The notes under the pieces: model-generated | What the model saw: only the letters and a program-made list of their open reading frames with translations | Databases searched by the model: none | Told to the model about the DNA's origin: nothing | Shown: positions 31,767 to 40,623 of the stretch, piece by piece | How positions within the stretch are numbered: the first letter of the stretch is position 1 | Layout of the letters: every line of letters starts with the position of its first letter | Position numbers and translations under genes: made by a program | NCBI GenBank assembly: GCA_964641125.1 | Contig: CAZXMO010000027.1 | Span: 1 to 40,803, forward strand | DNA: 40,803 nucleotides | Direction of reading: 5' to 3' | From: JBKHAJ01 sp964641125 | Lineage (GTDB): Bacteria; Spirochaetota; Spirochaetia; SPDA01; CAZSGZ01

Positions 31767-32138
31767 TCAGAATATCGTATCCAAGCAGCAGTACTTGAGG
31801 TTGTTGAGAAGCTCTTCGATCCGCACGAAATCTTCCCAGGTCATGTCTTTCCATTCCTTGCCGAGGCCTTTCCAGACCACGTAGGCTAGCTTGATGCTGT
31901 TGAGGTAGTCTCGAAAGGGTCGGGCGTTATCTTTTATCCACCGGGAGATTTCTTGCTTCTTCTCCCCGTTCGGGGAGTCGCCGTTCAAGCCGAGACTCTT
32001 CAAATGTTCCTGGATTTCGACGGATTGGATCTTGTTGTCGAGGATGAGACAGGTATTTCCCGTCTCCTCGAGATACTGCACGTATTGTTTAAAATATGAG
32101 AATGTTTTCTCGTCTTTCTCTAATATACTAAAAGGCAT
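31767..32138 (-). CDS. Hypothetical protein, 123 residues
   Basis: I do not recognise the family. ATG 32138 has AGAGG six bases upstream, better than the longer frame from 32186. The protein is soluble, charged and helical, starting PFSILEKDEKTFSYFKQYV and ending LLNNLKYCCLDTIF with a paired cysteine. It lies convergent with the RACo-like gene (13 bases between stops) and downstream of dgt, possibly co-transcribed with it. Confidence 0.6.
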   Translation of the reverse strand: MPFSILEKDEKTFSYFKQYVQYLEETGNTCLILDNKIQSVEIQEHLKSLGLNGDSPNGEKKQEISRWIKDNARPFRDYLNSIKLAYVVWKGLGKEWKDMTWEDFVRIEELLNNLKYCCLDTIF

Positions 32139-32189
32139 ACTAACCTCTATTACGTTAAATATATCACCGTCCGCGGGAAAAGCCAAGCC

Positions 32190-33326
32190 CTACCCATTGT
32201 ACAGACGCGCCTCGAATTGAAACTCGAACGACTTCGGCACCATGATCTCCGATATACAATCTATCGCGTAGTCGTCCGTCATTCCGGCTAAGTAGTCGAG
32301 AACAACGAGATCGGTGGATTTGTCTATCTCTTCGTAAAACTTTCTCATCTTCCGGCAGTAGTCGCCGAAGCGGATGGCCAGGAGATTCTGCTCGCCTCCG
32401 TACCCGGAACTATCGAATCCGAACCGCCCAAAGAGATCGCTCAGATAATCGGCTAAAGTACTCAGGATGCGGCGGAAGTTGGAGTAGTACTTGTTGAGGG
32501 GCTCCGCCTTGTAGATATTACTGTAGTTGAAACGTTTAAGCTCTAAGAGCGCCTCGTACCGGGCATCGGAGAATCCGATTACCCCGTTGGTCCGGGAATA
32601 GTCGACGCAATCGTTGACAAGGGTATCGATAATGTCGCTGTTCCTGTATCCCAGGACCCGCCCGGCTTTGCCGGGAATCTGATCCTTGGAAATGATCCCC
32701 AGATGAACCGCGTCCTCCAAGTCGCGCCCTAAATAGGCGATTTTGTCGGCCATACGGACCACCGCCGCCTCCCATGTTGCCGGCTGATGGGCCCTCGAAT
32801 CAATGGCGCTCAAATCCTTGACGGTATGGTCCGGTTCGATAGTCTGCTCGAAGCGTTCCCCGCAGTGGGTCACGATCCCGTCCCGTACCGCGTAGGTCAG
32901 GTTTATCCCCTCGCCGTAGTGGATGAGGTGGTCGACGACCCTCAACGAATAGAGCTCGTGAGCGAACCCTCCGGTATCGGCAAAGATCTCCTCGATAATT
33001 CGCTCCCCTACGTGCCCGAAAGGGGTGTGCCCCAGATCATGTCCGAGGCTGACGGCCCAGGCGATGTCGGGGTCGAGGCCCAACGCCCTGCACAGGGTCG
33101 AAGCGATGGTTGCTACATGCATCACGTGCTCTATCCGGGTGCAGATGTGATCGTTCTTGGGAGCGAAGAAAACCTGAGTTTTGTGCCGGAGCCTGCGGAA
33201 AGGATAGGAGTGGATAATTGCCGTGGTATCCCGGAAGTAGTGTCCCCTGAGGTCCTCCTCCCGGGGTTCTTCGCGCCGAGTCAGTTCGTTCTTTTCGAGC
33301 CTGTTTGCAAAATCCATGGATACCAT
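32190..33326 (-). CDS. dgt: Deoxyguanosinetriphosphate triphosphohydrolase-like HD-domain protein
   Basis: 378 residues. The HD phosphohydrolase motifs are RIEHVMHV, GHDLGHTPFGHVGE and MADKIAYLGRDLED, with the FRRLRHKTQVF segment typical of dGTPases. It would hydrolyse dGTP or other dNTPs to nucleoside and tripolyphosphate and so balance the ribonucleotide reductase. No Shine-Dalgarno precedes the first ATG (33326) or the second (33317). A TATAGT -10-like hexamer at 33335-33330 would place the transcript start between them, favouring 33317. dGTP specificity versus a broader dNTPase cannot be told from sequence. Confidence 0.9.
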   Translation of the reverse strand: MVSMDFANRLEKNELTRREEPREEDLRGHYFRDTTAIIHSYPFRRLRHKTQVFFAPKNDHICTRIEHVMHVATIASTLCRALGLDPDIAWAVSLGHDLGHTPFGHVGERIIEEIFADTGGFAHELYSLRVVDHLIHYGEGINLTYAVRDGIVTHCGERFEQTIEPDHTVKDLSAIDSRAHQPATWEAAVVRMADKIAYLGRDLEDAVHLGIISKDQIPGKAGRVLGYRNSDIIDTLVNDCVDYSRTNGVIGFSDARYEALLELKRFNYSNIYKAEPLNKYYSNFRRILSTLADYLSDLFGRFGFDSSGYGGEQNLLAIRFGDYCRKMRKFYEEIDKSTDLVVLDYLAGMTDDYAIDCISEIMVPKSFEFQFEARLYNG

Positions 33327-33371
33327 GTTACTATAGCAGTAAGCGAATAAAGCGAAAAGTCTCTATTCGTC

Positions 33372-33400
33372 TTGATTTAAAAAAAGTCCTGCACTAGGAT
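33372..33400 (+). promoter_or_regulatory. Promoter of the REC-PAS-GGDEF-EAL gene
   Basis: TTGATT (33372-33377), exactly 17 bases, TAGGAT (33395-33400), giving a leader of roughly 20 bases before ATG 33425. AAGGA near 33408 is rather far from the start codon. Confidence 0.5.
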
Positions 33401-33424
33401 GTAATGAAGGAAGCTTGAACCCGC

Positions 33425-35521
33425 ATGGAGCAGAAAGAAAAAGAACGAATTCTAGTCGTTGAAGATGAAAAGATAATAGCAATCGATCTTCAGCGGCGCC
33501 TCGAGAAACTCGGGTACCTGGTAGCAGGACTGTGTACTACCGGTTCCGAGGCGATTGAAGTCGCCCTCGAGGAGGTCCCCGATCTCATCCTGATGGACAT
33601 TATGCTGGTGGGAGAGGTGGACGGAATCGAAGCGGCAAAGGTTATCAAAGACCGGGCCGGGATTCCGGTGATCTTTCTGACAGCCTATGCCGACGAACAG
33701 ACCCTAAACCGCGCCAAAGAAGCGGAGCCCTTCGGCTACATCCTCAAGCCCTTCAAAGAGCGGGAACTCCACACAAGTATCGATATAGCCCTGTACAAGT
33801 ACCGGGTGGACAAAACCCTGAAACAGCAGGAGCGGAGGTTTTCGGCGATCCTTCACAGTATCGGTGACGGCATTATCGCCGGCGATAACCAACAGACCAT
33901 TCAGTTCATGAATCCCGTGGCGGAAGAGCTTACCGGCTGGTCCGAAGAGGACGCCATCGGACGGCCCATCGCCGAGGTACTGAGCCTATGGGACGAAAAA
34001 ACCGGTGAGCCGATTCATCTCGGGGACATCGCCACCGCTGATCCTATCAAGAGCGGATATCTCTTCAAGGAATCCTATATCCTCCAAAAAGGCGGCGACT
34101 CCATCCTCGTGGAAGGAACGGTGGCCTGTATCCGGGACAAGGATGAGCACGTCGAGGGACAGGTAGTGGCGGTCAGGGACGTCTCCGAGGTGCGGGAAAT
34201 GACCTACAAGCTCTCCTACCAGGCGAGCCACGACGCTCTGACGGGTCTTTTCAACCGGTACGCCTTCTCCCGCTCCTTGGATACCCTCATCCAGAGCGCC
34301 CGGAACGATAACCGGGAGCACGCCCTCATCTACGTCGACCTCGATCAGTTCAAGCTCATAAACGATACCATCGGTCACGGGGCCGGGGACGAGCTCCTCT
34401 TAGAGACTACCGGGATAATCCGGAATGTTTTTCGAAGCAGCGATATCTGCGCCCGCCTCGGAGGTGACGAGTTCGGGATCCTCCTCGGGGACACCCCCTT
34501 GGAGAGGGCCCACATGATAGCCCAAAGGCTCCACAACCGCTTGAGCGAGAAACGTCTCCAATGGGGAATGACAAAGTTCAACATCAACTCCAGCATCGGA
34601 CTTGTCATGATAGCCGCGGAAAGCGGTGATATCCATTCAGTCCTCGCGGCCGCCGACGATGCCTGCTACATCGCCAAGGACGAAGGGGGACGAAGAATCA
34701 AAGTCTACGAGACAACCGACACCACCTTCAAGAAGCGCCGGGGCGAGATGCAGTGGGTAACCCGTCTTACTCAAGCCCTCGAGGAAAACCGGTTCGAACT
34801 CTTTTTCCAATCCATCGTCCCCATTCAGGAAGCCGGGGGTAAGGAGATCGAAAAGGTCGAAATCTTACTTCGCATGGTGGATGAGAACGGAGGAATCATA
34901 GCGCCGAAAGACTTCCTTCCCGCGGCGGAGCGGTATAATCTTATGCCCCTCATCGACCGGTGGGTGGTAAGGACCGCCATGGCAAGCATGGTAGAACTGA
35001 ACGAAACCCAGCGCATTAACAGACAGTTCTCCATCAATCTCTCGGCGGAAACCATCGCCGAGGAAAACTTCTTCGAATTCATCCAGGAGCAGTTCAACGA
35101 ATACGGAGTAAGACCCGAGGATTTCTGTTTCGAGATAACCGAAACCATTGCCATCAGCAACATGAATACCGCGGGCCGATTTATCAAAGAGCTCAAAAGG
35201 ATAGGATGTATCTTCGCATTGGATGATTTCGGAAGCGGATTCTCGTCGTTCAATTATCTCAAAAACATGCCCGTGGACATGCTCAAGATAGACGGCTCCT
35301 TCGTCATGGATATGGATGTAAACCCGGTCAATTCGGCCATGGTCGAGGTCATAAACAACCTCGGACACGTTATGAAGATCAAGACAATCGCAGAATTCGT
35401 AAAGAACAGGAAAATCTTAGAAGATCTCAAAAAGCTCGGAGTCGACTATGCTCAAGGGTATGAAATCGGAAGGCCGGCACCCCTTAAAGGTCTTCTCAAG
35501 TCTTCCGTTCAGAATCGATAG
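33425..35521 (+). CDS. Response regulator with PAS, GGDEF and EAL domains (cyclic-di-GMP turnover)
   Basis: 698 residues. Residues 8-122 are a receiver domain (VVEDEK, phospho-acceptor Asp58 in LILMDIM, LKPFKE). Residues about 140-255 are a PAS domain (GDGIIAGDNQQTIQFMNP). The GGDEF domain has an intact RLGGDEF (344-350), and RSSD five residues before it forms a complete inhibitory I-site. The EAL domain reads VEILLR (478-483) instead of EALLR, but keeps the glutamate, NLSAE, ITET, DDFGSGFSS, LKIDGSF and AQGYEIGRP, so phosphodiesterase activity is plausible. No transmembrane segment; a cytoplasmic bifunctional enzyme controlled by a histidine kinase encoded elsewhere. Its last 26 bases overlap the convergent ROK gene. 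Confidence 0.93.
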   Translation: MEQKEKERILVVEDEKIIAIDLQRRLEKLGYLVAGLCTTGSEAIEVALEEVPDLILMDIMLVGEVDGIEAAKVIKDRAGIPVIFLTAYADEQTLNRAKEAEPFGYILKPFKERELHTSIDIALYKYRVDKTLKQQERRFSAILHSIGDGIIAGDNQQTIQFMNPVAEELTGWSEEDAIGRPIAEVLSLWDEKTGEPIHLGDIATADPIKSGYLFKESYILQKGGDSILVEGTVACIRDKDEHVEGQVVAVRDVSEVREMTYKLSYQASHDALTGLFNRYAFSRSLDTLIQSARNDNREHALIYVDLDQFKLINDTIGHGAGDELLLETTGIIRNVFRSSDICARLGGDEFGILLGDTPLERAHMIAQRLHNRLSEKRLQWGMTKFNINSSIGLVMIAAESGDIHSVLAAADDACYIAKDEGGRRIKVYETTDTTFKKRRGEMQWVTRLTQALEENRFELFFQSIVPIQEAGGKEIEKVEILLRMVDENGGIIAPKDFLPAAERYNLMPLIDRWVVRTAMASMVELNETQRINRQFSINLSAETIAEENFFEFIQEQFNEYGVRPEDFCFEITETIAISNMNTAGRFIKELKRIGCIFALDDFGSGFSSFNYLKNMPVDMLKIDGSFVMDMDVNPVNSAMVEVINNLGHVMKIKTIAEFVKNRKILEDLKKLGVDYAQGYEIGRPAPLKGLLKSSVQNR

Positions 35522-36614
35522 CGGTCAAAGCGAAAACATAGGCCCCCAGGGCCACCGCCCGGCTCGTCCCGAGCCTGCTTAGGCCTACTCCCGTTCTCGG
35601 AAGGGCATCGTAACGCACGGTTTCATCGCATTTAGGTATTTGGAGCTCCCTATCCTCGCCTCCATAAAAGGATGCGGCGGATTGGGGGTCCTCCAAATCA
35701 AAGGCGTTCATTTCCATTCGAGATACCACCTCGCCGTTATAGTGTTTGAGGATTCCGTTGAGCTCGTTCATAAAGGACGGCATAAAGAGGGGATACGCTC
35801 CTGACATTCCCCCGCCTAGGACCACGAGGCCGTCCACAAGGGTCAGGGCGTTAGCAGCGGCATCTCCGGCCACCTCGCCCATCACCGCAAAGCACCGCTC
35901 GGCGGCCTCCCGGTGTCCCTCCCGAGTCCCAAGACCTATGTCGCAAATCTCCTTCGGCTCAGGGGACTCTTGAAGGGGAATTCCCGCGTATTCGGCGTAG
36001 AGTCTCCGCACGTACTGTACTCCGACATGGGCCTCGGCACAGTAGGCGGGCTCCTTCTTGTTCCGCATGCACCAGATCTCGCCGGCTGCGCTGTTGTCTC
36101 CCGTCACCACATGCCCGTCCACGACGATTCCCGCTCCGAACCCCGAGCCGAGGGTAAGGCCGAGGAGGTTACGGAACCTCTTCGTGCTTCCCGCTTCGGC
36201 GAGCCTGCCGTTTACCTCCGGAAGGAGACCACCGATCCATTCTCCTAACGCAAAGAGATTTCCATCATTATTGATGTACACCGGAAGTCCGAAGCTCTTC
36301 GAGAGAAAGGGTCCGAGTGCGACCCCACCCCTGAAAGCGGGAAGGTTGGGCAGGTTTCCGATAATTCCCTTACGATAATCGGAGGGCCCCGGAAAAGAAA
36401 AACTTATGGCCTCGGCTTTCCCCTTCACCATCTCCATAGTTCGGGCAAACCCGTTTTCGATGAGCGCTAAACTCTCATTCAAATCATGGGGCTCGGTTCG
36501 GAGCGTTAGGGGATCGGTCATCTCCTCTCCGCCCCGTATCGCCGAAAAGACCAAGTTCGTACCCCCCGCATCGAGGGTAAGCACTACCCGATCGTCGTCT
36601 AAATATGTATTCAT
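35496..36614 (-). CDS. ROK-family sugar kinase-like protein without the usual zinc motif
   Basis: 372 residues from ATG 36614; a TTG two codons earlier is also possible. The phosphate loop is TLDAGGTNLVF, the catalytic region YINNDGNLFALGEW, and the second glycine-rich loop LTLGSGFGAGIVVDG. ROK proteins normally follow with GEIGH and a CxCGxxGC zinc site. Here the stretch is AGEIWCMRNKKEPAYCAEAHVG, with the GH and most of the cysteines replaced. It may still phosphorylate a hexose, but the sugar contact normally made by that histidine is gone. It follows the secreted duplicated-domain gene by 12 bases, so the two are likely co-transcribed. Confidence 0.82.
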   Translation of the reverse strand: MNTYLDDDRVVLTLDAGGTNLVFSAIRGGEEMTDPLTLRTEPHDLNESLALIENGFARTMEMVKGKAEAISFSFPGPSDYRKGIIGNLPNLPAFRGGVALGPFLSKSFGLPVYINNDGNLFALGEWIGGLLPEVNGRLAEAGSTKRFRNLLGLTLGSGFGAGIVVDGHVVTGDNSAAGEIWCMRNKKEPAYCAEAHVGVQYVRRLYAEYAGIPLQESPEPKEICDIGLGTREGHREAAERCFAVMGEVAGDAAANALTLVDGLVVLGGGMSGAYPLFMPSFMNELNGILKHYNGEVVSRMEMNAFDLEDPQSAASFYGGEDRELQIPKCDETVRYDALPRTGVGLSRLGTSRAVALGAYVFALTAIDSERKT

Positions 36615-36626
36615 GCGCAAACGACC

Positions 36627-37298
36627 TTATTGCCTTTCCTTCAGATCTTCAAGCCGGATCAAAACCTCCGGACGTTCTCTGTCCGCGGAGACCGGCTCTA
36701 CGGTAACCTCGATGCCGTACTCGTCGAAATCCTCATCAACGGCGAGGATCTCATACGGTACCGCCGCTCCCAAGGTGGGAACGGAAAGAATCAGGGTTTG
36801 CCCCGAAATAAGCATATCCTGAACCCCCAGTACGCTCGCCCCCCACCATTCGCTCTCCGGAGGCCGCATAAAAAGAAAGAAGATCGGAACGGTGGAGTTT
36901 TCAACGGCAATATCCACCGTATCTACGGGCGGCGGCAGCGGGACATGGTGCCTAACCGTAAATTTCACCGTAACCGGCTTTCCGATCGAGGCTTCCAGCT
37001 GATGCAGCCGGTACTGATACCCCTCGGTATCTACCGCGAGGAGATCGAAACGCCCGAAGGACGCCGCTTCTTCGAAATAGAGAAAGAAGGATTCCTCCTC
37101 TCCCTGGGGAATGAATCTACCGTCGGTCAATAAATCGGGACCTGAATAGTCTCCCTCAGCAGGGAACAGATAGAGGGCGATGATATCATAGCCCGTCTCA
37201 TTTTCGACCGCGAGGAGACTCAAACTATCCGGCTCGAATCCGACAGCCCGGCTTACAGCGGCAAGAAAGAGTACCGCATAGAGGCACAATCGATTCAT
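36627..37298 (-). CDS. Secreted protein with a duplicated domain, function unknown
   Basis: 223 residues with a cleavable signal peptide (hydrophobic to about residue 20, AVG-F). Two similar units follow: LLAVENETGYDIIALYLFP (from about residue 28) with DLLTDGRFIPQGEEESF and FDLLAVDTEGYQYRL, and then DIAVENSTVPIFFLFMRPP (from about 128) with SVLGVQDMLISGQTLIL and YEILAVDEDFDEYGI. The common pattern is a beta strand, VEN-S/T, a short acidic loop, a glycine-containing turn and LAVD. It looks like a tandem beta-sandwich, perhaps surface or periplasmic. I do not know the family name. Confidence 0.7.
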   Translation of the reverse strand: MNRLCLYAVLFLAAVSRAVGFEPDSLSLLAVENETGYDIIALYLFPAEGDYSGPDLLTDGRFIPQGEEESFFLYFEEAASFGRFDLLAVDTEGYQYRLHQLEASIGKPVTVKFTVRHHVPLPPPVDTVDIAVENSTVPIFFLFMRPPESEWWGASVLGVQDMLISGQTLILSVPTLGAAVPYEILAVDEDFDEYGIEVTVEPVSADRERPEVLIRLEDLKERQ

Positions 37299-37350
37299 AC
37301 TACCCCCTTAGGTACTCTATTAGACGTGTCCCGGCGCGTCAATCACTCAC

Positions 37351-37378
37351 GAAAAAGGGCGCCCTCCGGATCGAGGGT
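37351..37378 (-). terminator. Possible terminator of the flavin oxidoreductase gene
   Basis: On the minus strand CCCTC-GATCCG-GAGGG (37377-37362) forms a five-pair hairpin just after the stop at 37383. TTTTT (37356-37352) follows after a GCGCC spacer. The T run is short and not adjacent to the stem, so the call is tentative. Confidence 0.35.
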
Positions 37379-37382
37379 GTGT

Positions 37383-39494
37383 CTACGCCATCATCCGCCG
37401 GACATCCCGAGGCAGGCCGCTCGAGAGGATATTGTTTGCGTTCATGAAAACGTCGTCGTCGACAATGAGCCCCGCATCGGCCCCGTCGGTCATGGCTCCG
37501 CGGAGGTTCCTTACGAGCTTAGAATCGCCCATATTGGCGACTTTGATCCCCGCCTCTACAAGGCTTCTGTACAGCTCGTCGTTCGGTTCGGTGTTCCCGT
37601 TTATAACGGTATCCACCTCGACGATTTCCTTCTCGAGCTTATCGTTGATAAGGTGAACCCTGCCGTTCACAATCTCGAGAAGAGTTGTTCCGGTCTTGAT
37701 GATAACCGGGATTGCGATGGGCGTTCCCTCGAGGGCCTGACCGTTGCCGCCGGCAAAGCGCTGCATCATAACGTCCTTGTGGATCGGCTCGTACTCGGGG
37801 GCGAACTCCTTATCTTCGGTGACGATAATCACCTCCTTCCCCTTCATGGCCAATGCCTCGGCGGTGTCGATCGCCGCGTAGTGGTTTCCCCAGAGGAGGA
37901 CCCGCTGTCCGACCTCGGCGGGCCGCTTCTTTCTCTCGGAGGGCCAGTACTCGCATCCGGTTTTGGTGCAGGCGAGGACATCTTCGTAGCTGACCATGGC
38001 CTCGGCCCCGGGGGCATCCAATGCCTTGAGCCTGGCCCCGGTACCTGCGAGGACCACATCGTACCCCTTTACCGTATCCACGGTCGCCTCGGTGCCCAGC
38101 TTGACCTCGACGCCGAGCTTCCCTATCTGCTCCCGGACCCAGTCCATGTACCATTTCATCTTGGACTTAGGCGGTACCGCGCAGCATGTCCGGAGTATTC
38201 CCCCGAGCTCGTCGGCTTTCTCGAATAGGGTGACTTTGTGTCCCCTGAGCGTCGCTATCCTCGCCGCTTCCATCCCCGCTATTCCGCCGCCCACGACGGC
38301 AATCTTCATGGGAGTACGCGCGGGCTTGATATCGAGAAAACGCTCATCCCCGGTGGCGGGATTAATAGCGCACCGCATGTGATGCTTGATATAGAGGGAT
38401 TCCTTCCAGCAGCCTATGAGACAGGAGATGCATTTGCGGATCTCCTTCGTCTTTCCCGCTTTGGCCTTGTCCGCCCAGTAGGGATCGGCGATCAGCTGCC
38501 GGGAGAGTCCCACCATATCGGTCTTGCCTTCGGCGATGATCTTTTCGCAGTAAGCCGGGTTACGCAGGGAATGACTGGTAATAACCGGAATGTTCACCTC
38601 TTTCTTTATCGCCTCGGCGGTGTAGGTGTTCCATCCCTCCTTGTAATACATGGGGTCCAACAAGGGTCCTGGGGCCTCGAATATTCCCGCGCTTATATCG
38701 AGGAAGTTGAACCCCGCTTCTTCGAACATCTTGGCAATCTCGATCGATTCATCGAGGGTCCTGCTCTCCGGTATCCACTCCTCGGCGGAGTAGCGGATAC
38801 CGATGGGAAAATCGGGTCCGCACTTGTAGCGGATGAGCTCATAGATATTCATGGGAAACCTGAGCCGGTTTTTCAGGGACCCGCCGAACCGGTCGTTCCG
38901 CTTGTTGGTGAAAGGGCTCATGAACTGAGCAATCATATAACCGTGGGCGGCGTGGAGCTCCACCGAATCGAATCCGGCCTGCTGGACCCGCCAGGCGGCC
39001 TCGGCGAACTTCTCGATGAGATCATAGATCTCCTCCACGGTCATCCCCCGGATGTCTTTTCCTTTGGCTTGGGCCCCGGCATAGATCGTCTCGTGCCCCG
39101 CCGAACCGGGGAGACTGGTTACCATGTCGCTGCACGACATGAGTCCCGTCTTGGGATACGCCGCCTGACGTCCCGGATGCTGGATTTCTACGCAGGTCTT
39201 GGCCCCGTGTCTCTGCATGGCCGCGGTGAGCTCGTGGAGACCCGGGATAAGATAATCGGCATCCACGGAGAGGCATGTGACCGTGGGTCTGCCCGATTCC
39301 TTGTCGGGAGTCGACGCTCCGACTATGATAAAACCGGTCCCCCCTTTGGCAAGCTCCTCGTGATAGGCGATGACCCTGTCATTCACGGAACCGTCGGGAT
39401 TAGCGGAGCTTATGTCGGTGGGAACCTGAACCACCCGATTCGGGACCCTCATCTTTCCGATTTCGATGGGTGCGAAGAGATGCTTGAATTCCAT
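37383..39494 (-). CDS. Old yellow enzyme-type Fe-S flavoprotein (2-enoate/2,4-dienoyl-CoA reductase family)
   Basis: 703 residues. Residues 1 to about 350 are an FMN-binding TIM barrel with VELHAAHGYMIAQFMSP (paired histidines) and KRNDRFGGSLKNR. A [4Fe-4S] cluster is bound by Cys355, Cys358, Cys362 and Cys374 (CISCLIGC, MRCAINP). From about 388 a Rossmann domain (IAVVGGGIAGMEAARIA) binds FAD and a second one NAD(P)H. This is the architecture of 2-enoate reductase, dienoyl-CoA reductase and trimethylamine dehydrogenase; the substrate cannot be fixed from sequence. AGGAGGA lies four bases before ATG 39494, behind a TTGTCG-17-TATAAT promoter. It appears monocistronic. Confidence 0.88.
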   Translation of the reverse strand: MEFKHLFAPIEIGKMRVPNRVVQVPTDISSANPDGSVNDRVIAYHEELAKGGTGFIIVGASTPDKESGRPTVTCLSVDADYLIPGLHELTAAMQRHGAKTCVEIQHPGRQAAYPKTGLMSCSDMVTSLPGSAGHETIYAGAQAKGKDIRGMTVEEIYDLIEKFAEAAWRVQQAGFDSVELHAAHGYMIAQFMSPFTNKRNDRFGGSLKNRLRFPMNIYELIRYKCGPDFPIGIRYSAEEWIPESRTLDESIEIAKMFEEAGFNFLDISAGIFEAPGPLLDPMYYKEGWNTYTAEAIKKEVNIPVITSHSLRNPAYCEKIIAEGKTDMVGLSRQLIADPYWADKAKAGKTKEIRKCISCLIGCWKESLYIKHHMRCAINPATGDERFLDIKPARTPMKIAVVGGGIAGMEAARIATLRGHKVTLFEKADELGGILRTCCAVPPKSKMKWYMDWVREQIGKLGVEVKLGTEATVDTVKGYDVVLAGTGARLKALDAPGAEAMVSYEDVLACTKTGCEYWPSERKKRPAEVGQRVLLWGNHYAAIDTAEALAMKGKEVIIVTEDKEFAPEYEPIHKDVMMQRFAGGNGQALEGTPIAIPVIIKTGTTLLEIVNGRVHLINDKLEKEIVEVDTVINGNTEPNDELYRSLVEAGIKVANMGDSKLVRNLRGAMTDGADAGLIVDDDVFMNANNILSSGLPRDVRRMMA

Positions 39495-39523
39495 TGAGTC
39501 CTCCTGATTTCCTTCTTCCGCAG

Positions 39524-39595
39524 ATTATAAGACATTACAGGTACGTCGACAACAGGATCGAATGAATTGACTTAGGAGCCCGCGTAACCTATCAT
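39524..39595. promoter_or_regulatory. Divergent promoters between the flavin oxidoreductase and the SIS protein
   Basis: Minus strand: TTGTCG (39552-39547), 17 bases, TATAAT (39529-39524). Plus strand: TTGACT (39567-39572), 17 bases, TATCAT (39590-39595). The plus promoter predicts a transcript start around 39602, almost at the ATG of the SIS gene (39604). Confidence 0.6.
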
Positions 39596-39603
39596 AGATT
39601 TCC

Positions 39604-40623
39604 ATGGACATACACGAACTCGCTGAACGTTTCACCCTGGTACGGGAGATGTTCGAAACAACCCGTATAATATCCGATTTCCGCACCTGCGAAGATTCTT
39701 CGATCATGGATTCTATCCGCTCGCGGAAGAGGCTTCTCTTGACCGGAGAGGGATCGAGCCGGATATTTCCCGCGAAAAACGTCCGCCGGTGGGCCCTTTC
39801 CGAAGGATTGGACGTTACGCCGGTTACCGAAGGATCACGGCAAGCCGCCGAATACTCTTTGGACCGTTACGTCGTTTTCGGAGCGTCGAACAGCGGGAAA
39901 ACCCGGGAACTCATCGAACTGTTTACCGAGCTGAAAAGGGGGGAACACTCCGCGTTCTACGGGTTGACCGCCTACCCGACTACTCCCTTAGAAGAGTTGA
40001 GTAACCGGACCTTCGTCTTGAAATGCGGTGCCGAAGAAGCGGTAGCCGCTACGAAGAGCGTATTCGAGCAGGCTCTTTTTTATCGGCATCTTGTCTCGAC
40101 CGCCGCGGGAATACCCTTCGATACGGGAAATTTGGCCGAAGCCGTCGGGTCCGCCCTCGGGGCCGATATCCCCGCGGGGGTCGTCGGTGCAGTCGCGAAG
40201 GCCGAAAGCGTCTACTTCGCGGGACGCAACGACGGAGTCGCCGAGGAATTGACTCTCAAGACCAACGAGATAACCCGCAAAAAGAGCTGTTTTCTCGAGG
40301 GGACCTACCTCCTCCACGGGATCGAGGAAATTCTTACCGAGAAAGACGCGGTAATTCTCATCGATCCCTTCGAGGAGGAGACGGAAACAATCCGGGCTAA
40401 GATCGAAAATGATGTGGGATGCGCCGTATGCGCGGTCTCGCCAAAATCCACCCCCTTTCCCACCCTCGCTATAGAAGAATGCGGAAGCCTTTCCGGTTTC
40501 GTTTCCCTAGCCATGGGCTGGAACCTCCTCGTATCGGTGGGCGCATCCTTGGGGGTAGACATGGATACACCGAGACGGGCACGGAAAGTAGGAAATGAAT
40601 ACCGGAGCGAAAATGGCCGATAG
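39604..40623 (+). CDS. Double-SIS-domain sugar-phosphate isomerase/deaminase-like protein
   Basis: 339 residues with two SIS domains like the isomerase half of GlmS and AgaS/FrlB-type proteins. The first has LLLTGEGSSRIFPAKN, VFGASNSGKTRELIEL and later AVAATKSVFEQALFY. The second has VYFAGRNDGVAEELTLKTNEITRK and LEGTYLLHGIEEIL. There is no glutaminase domain. It may isomerise, deaminate or deglycate an amino-sugar or fructose-amine phosphate; the exact substrate is not evident. ATG 39604 has no Shine-Dalgarno sequence and lies at the predicted transcript start, suggesting a leaderless message. Its end overlaps the next gene by 11 bases. Confidence 0.82.
   Translation: MDIHELAERFTLVREMFETTRIISDFRTCEDSSIMDSIRSRKRLLLTGEGSSRIFPAKNVRRWALSEGLDVTPVTEGSRQAAEYSLDRYVVFGASNSGKTRELIELFTELKRGEHSAFYGLTAYPTTPLEELSNRTFVLKCGAEEAVAATKSVFEQALFYRHLVSTAAGIPFDTGNLAEAVGSALGADIPAGVVGAVAKAESVYFAGRNDGVAEELTLKTNEITRKKSCFLEGTYLLHGIEEILTEKDAVILIDPFEEETETIRAKIENDVGCAVCAVSPKSTPFPTLAIEECGSLSGFVSLAMGWNLLVSVGASLGVDMDTPRRARKVGNEYRSENGR

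Noticed and set aside
38238..39497. 419-codon open frame on the plus strand opposite the flavin oxidoreductase
   Set aside because: Fully antisense to a well-supported gene, no recognisable domain; long antisense frames are common in GC-rich genes.
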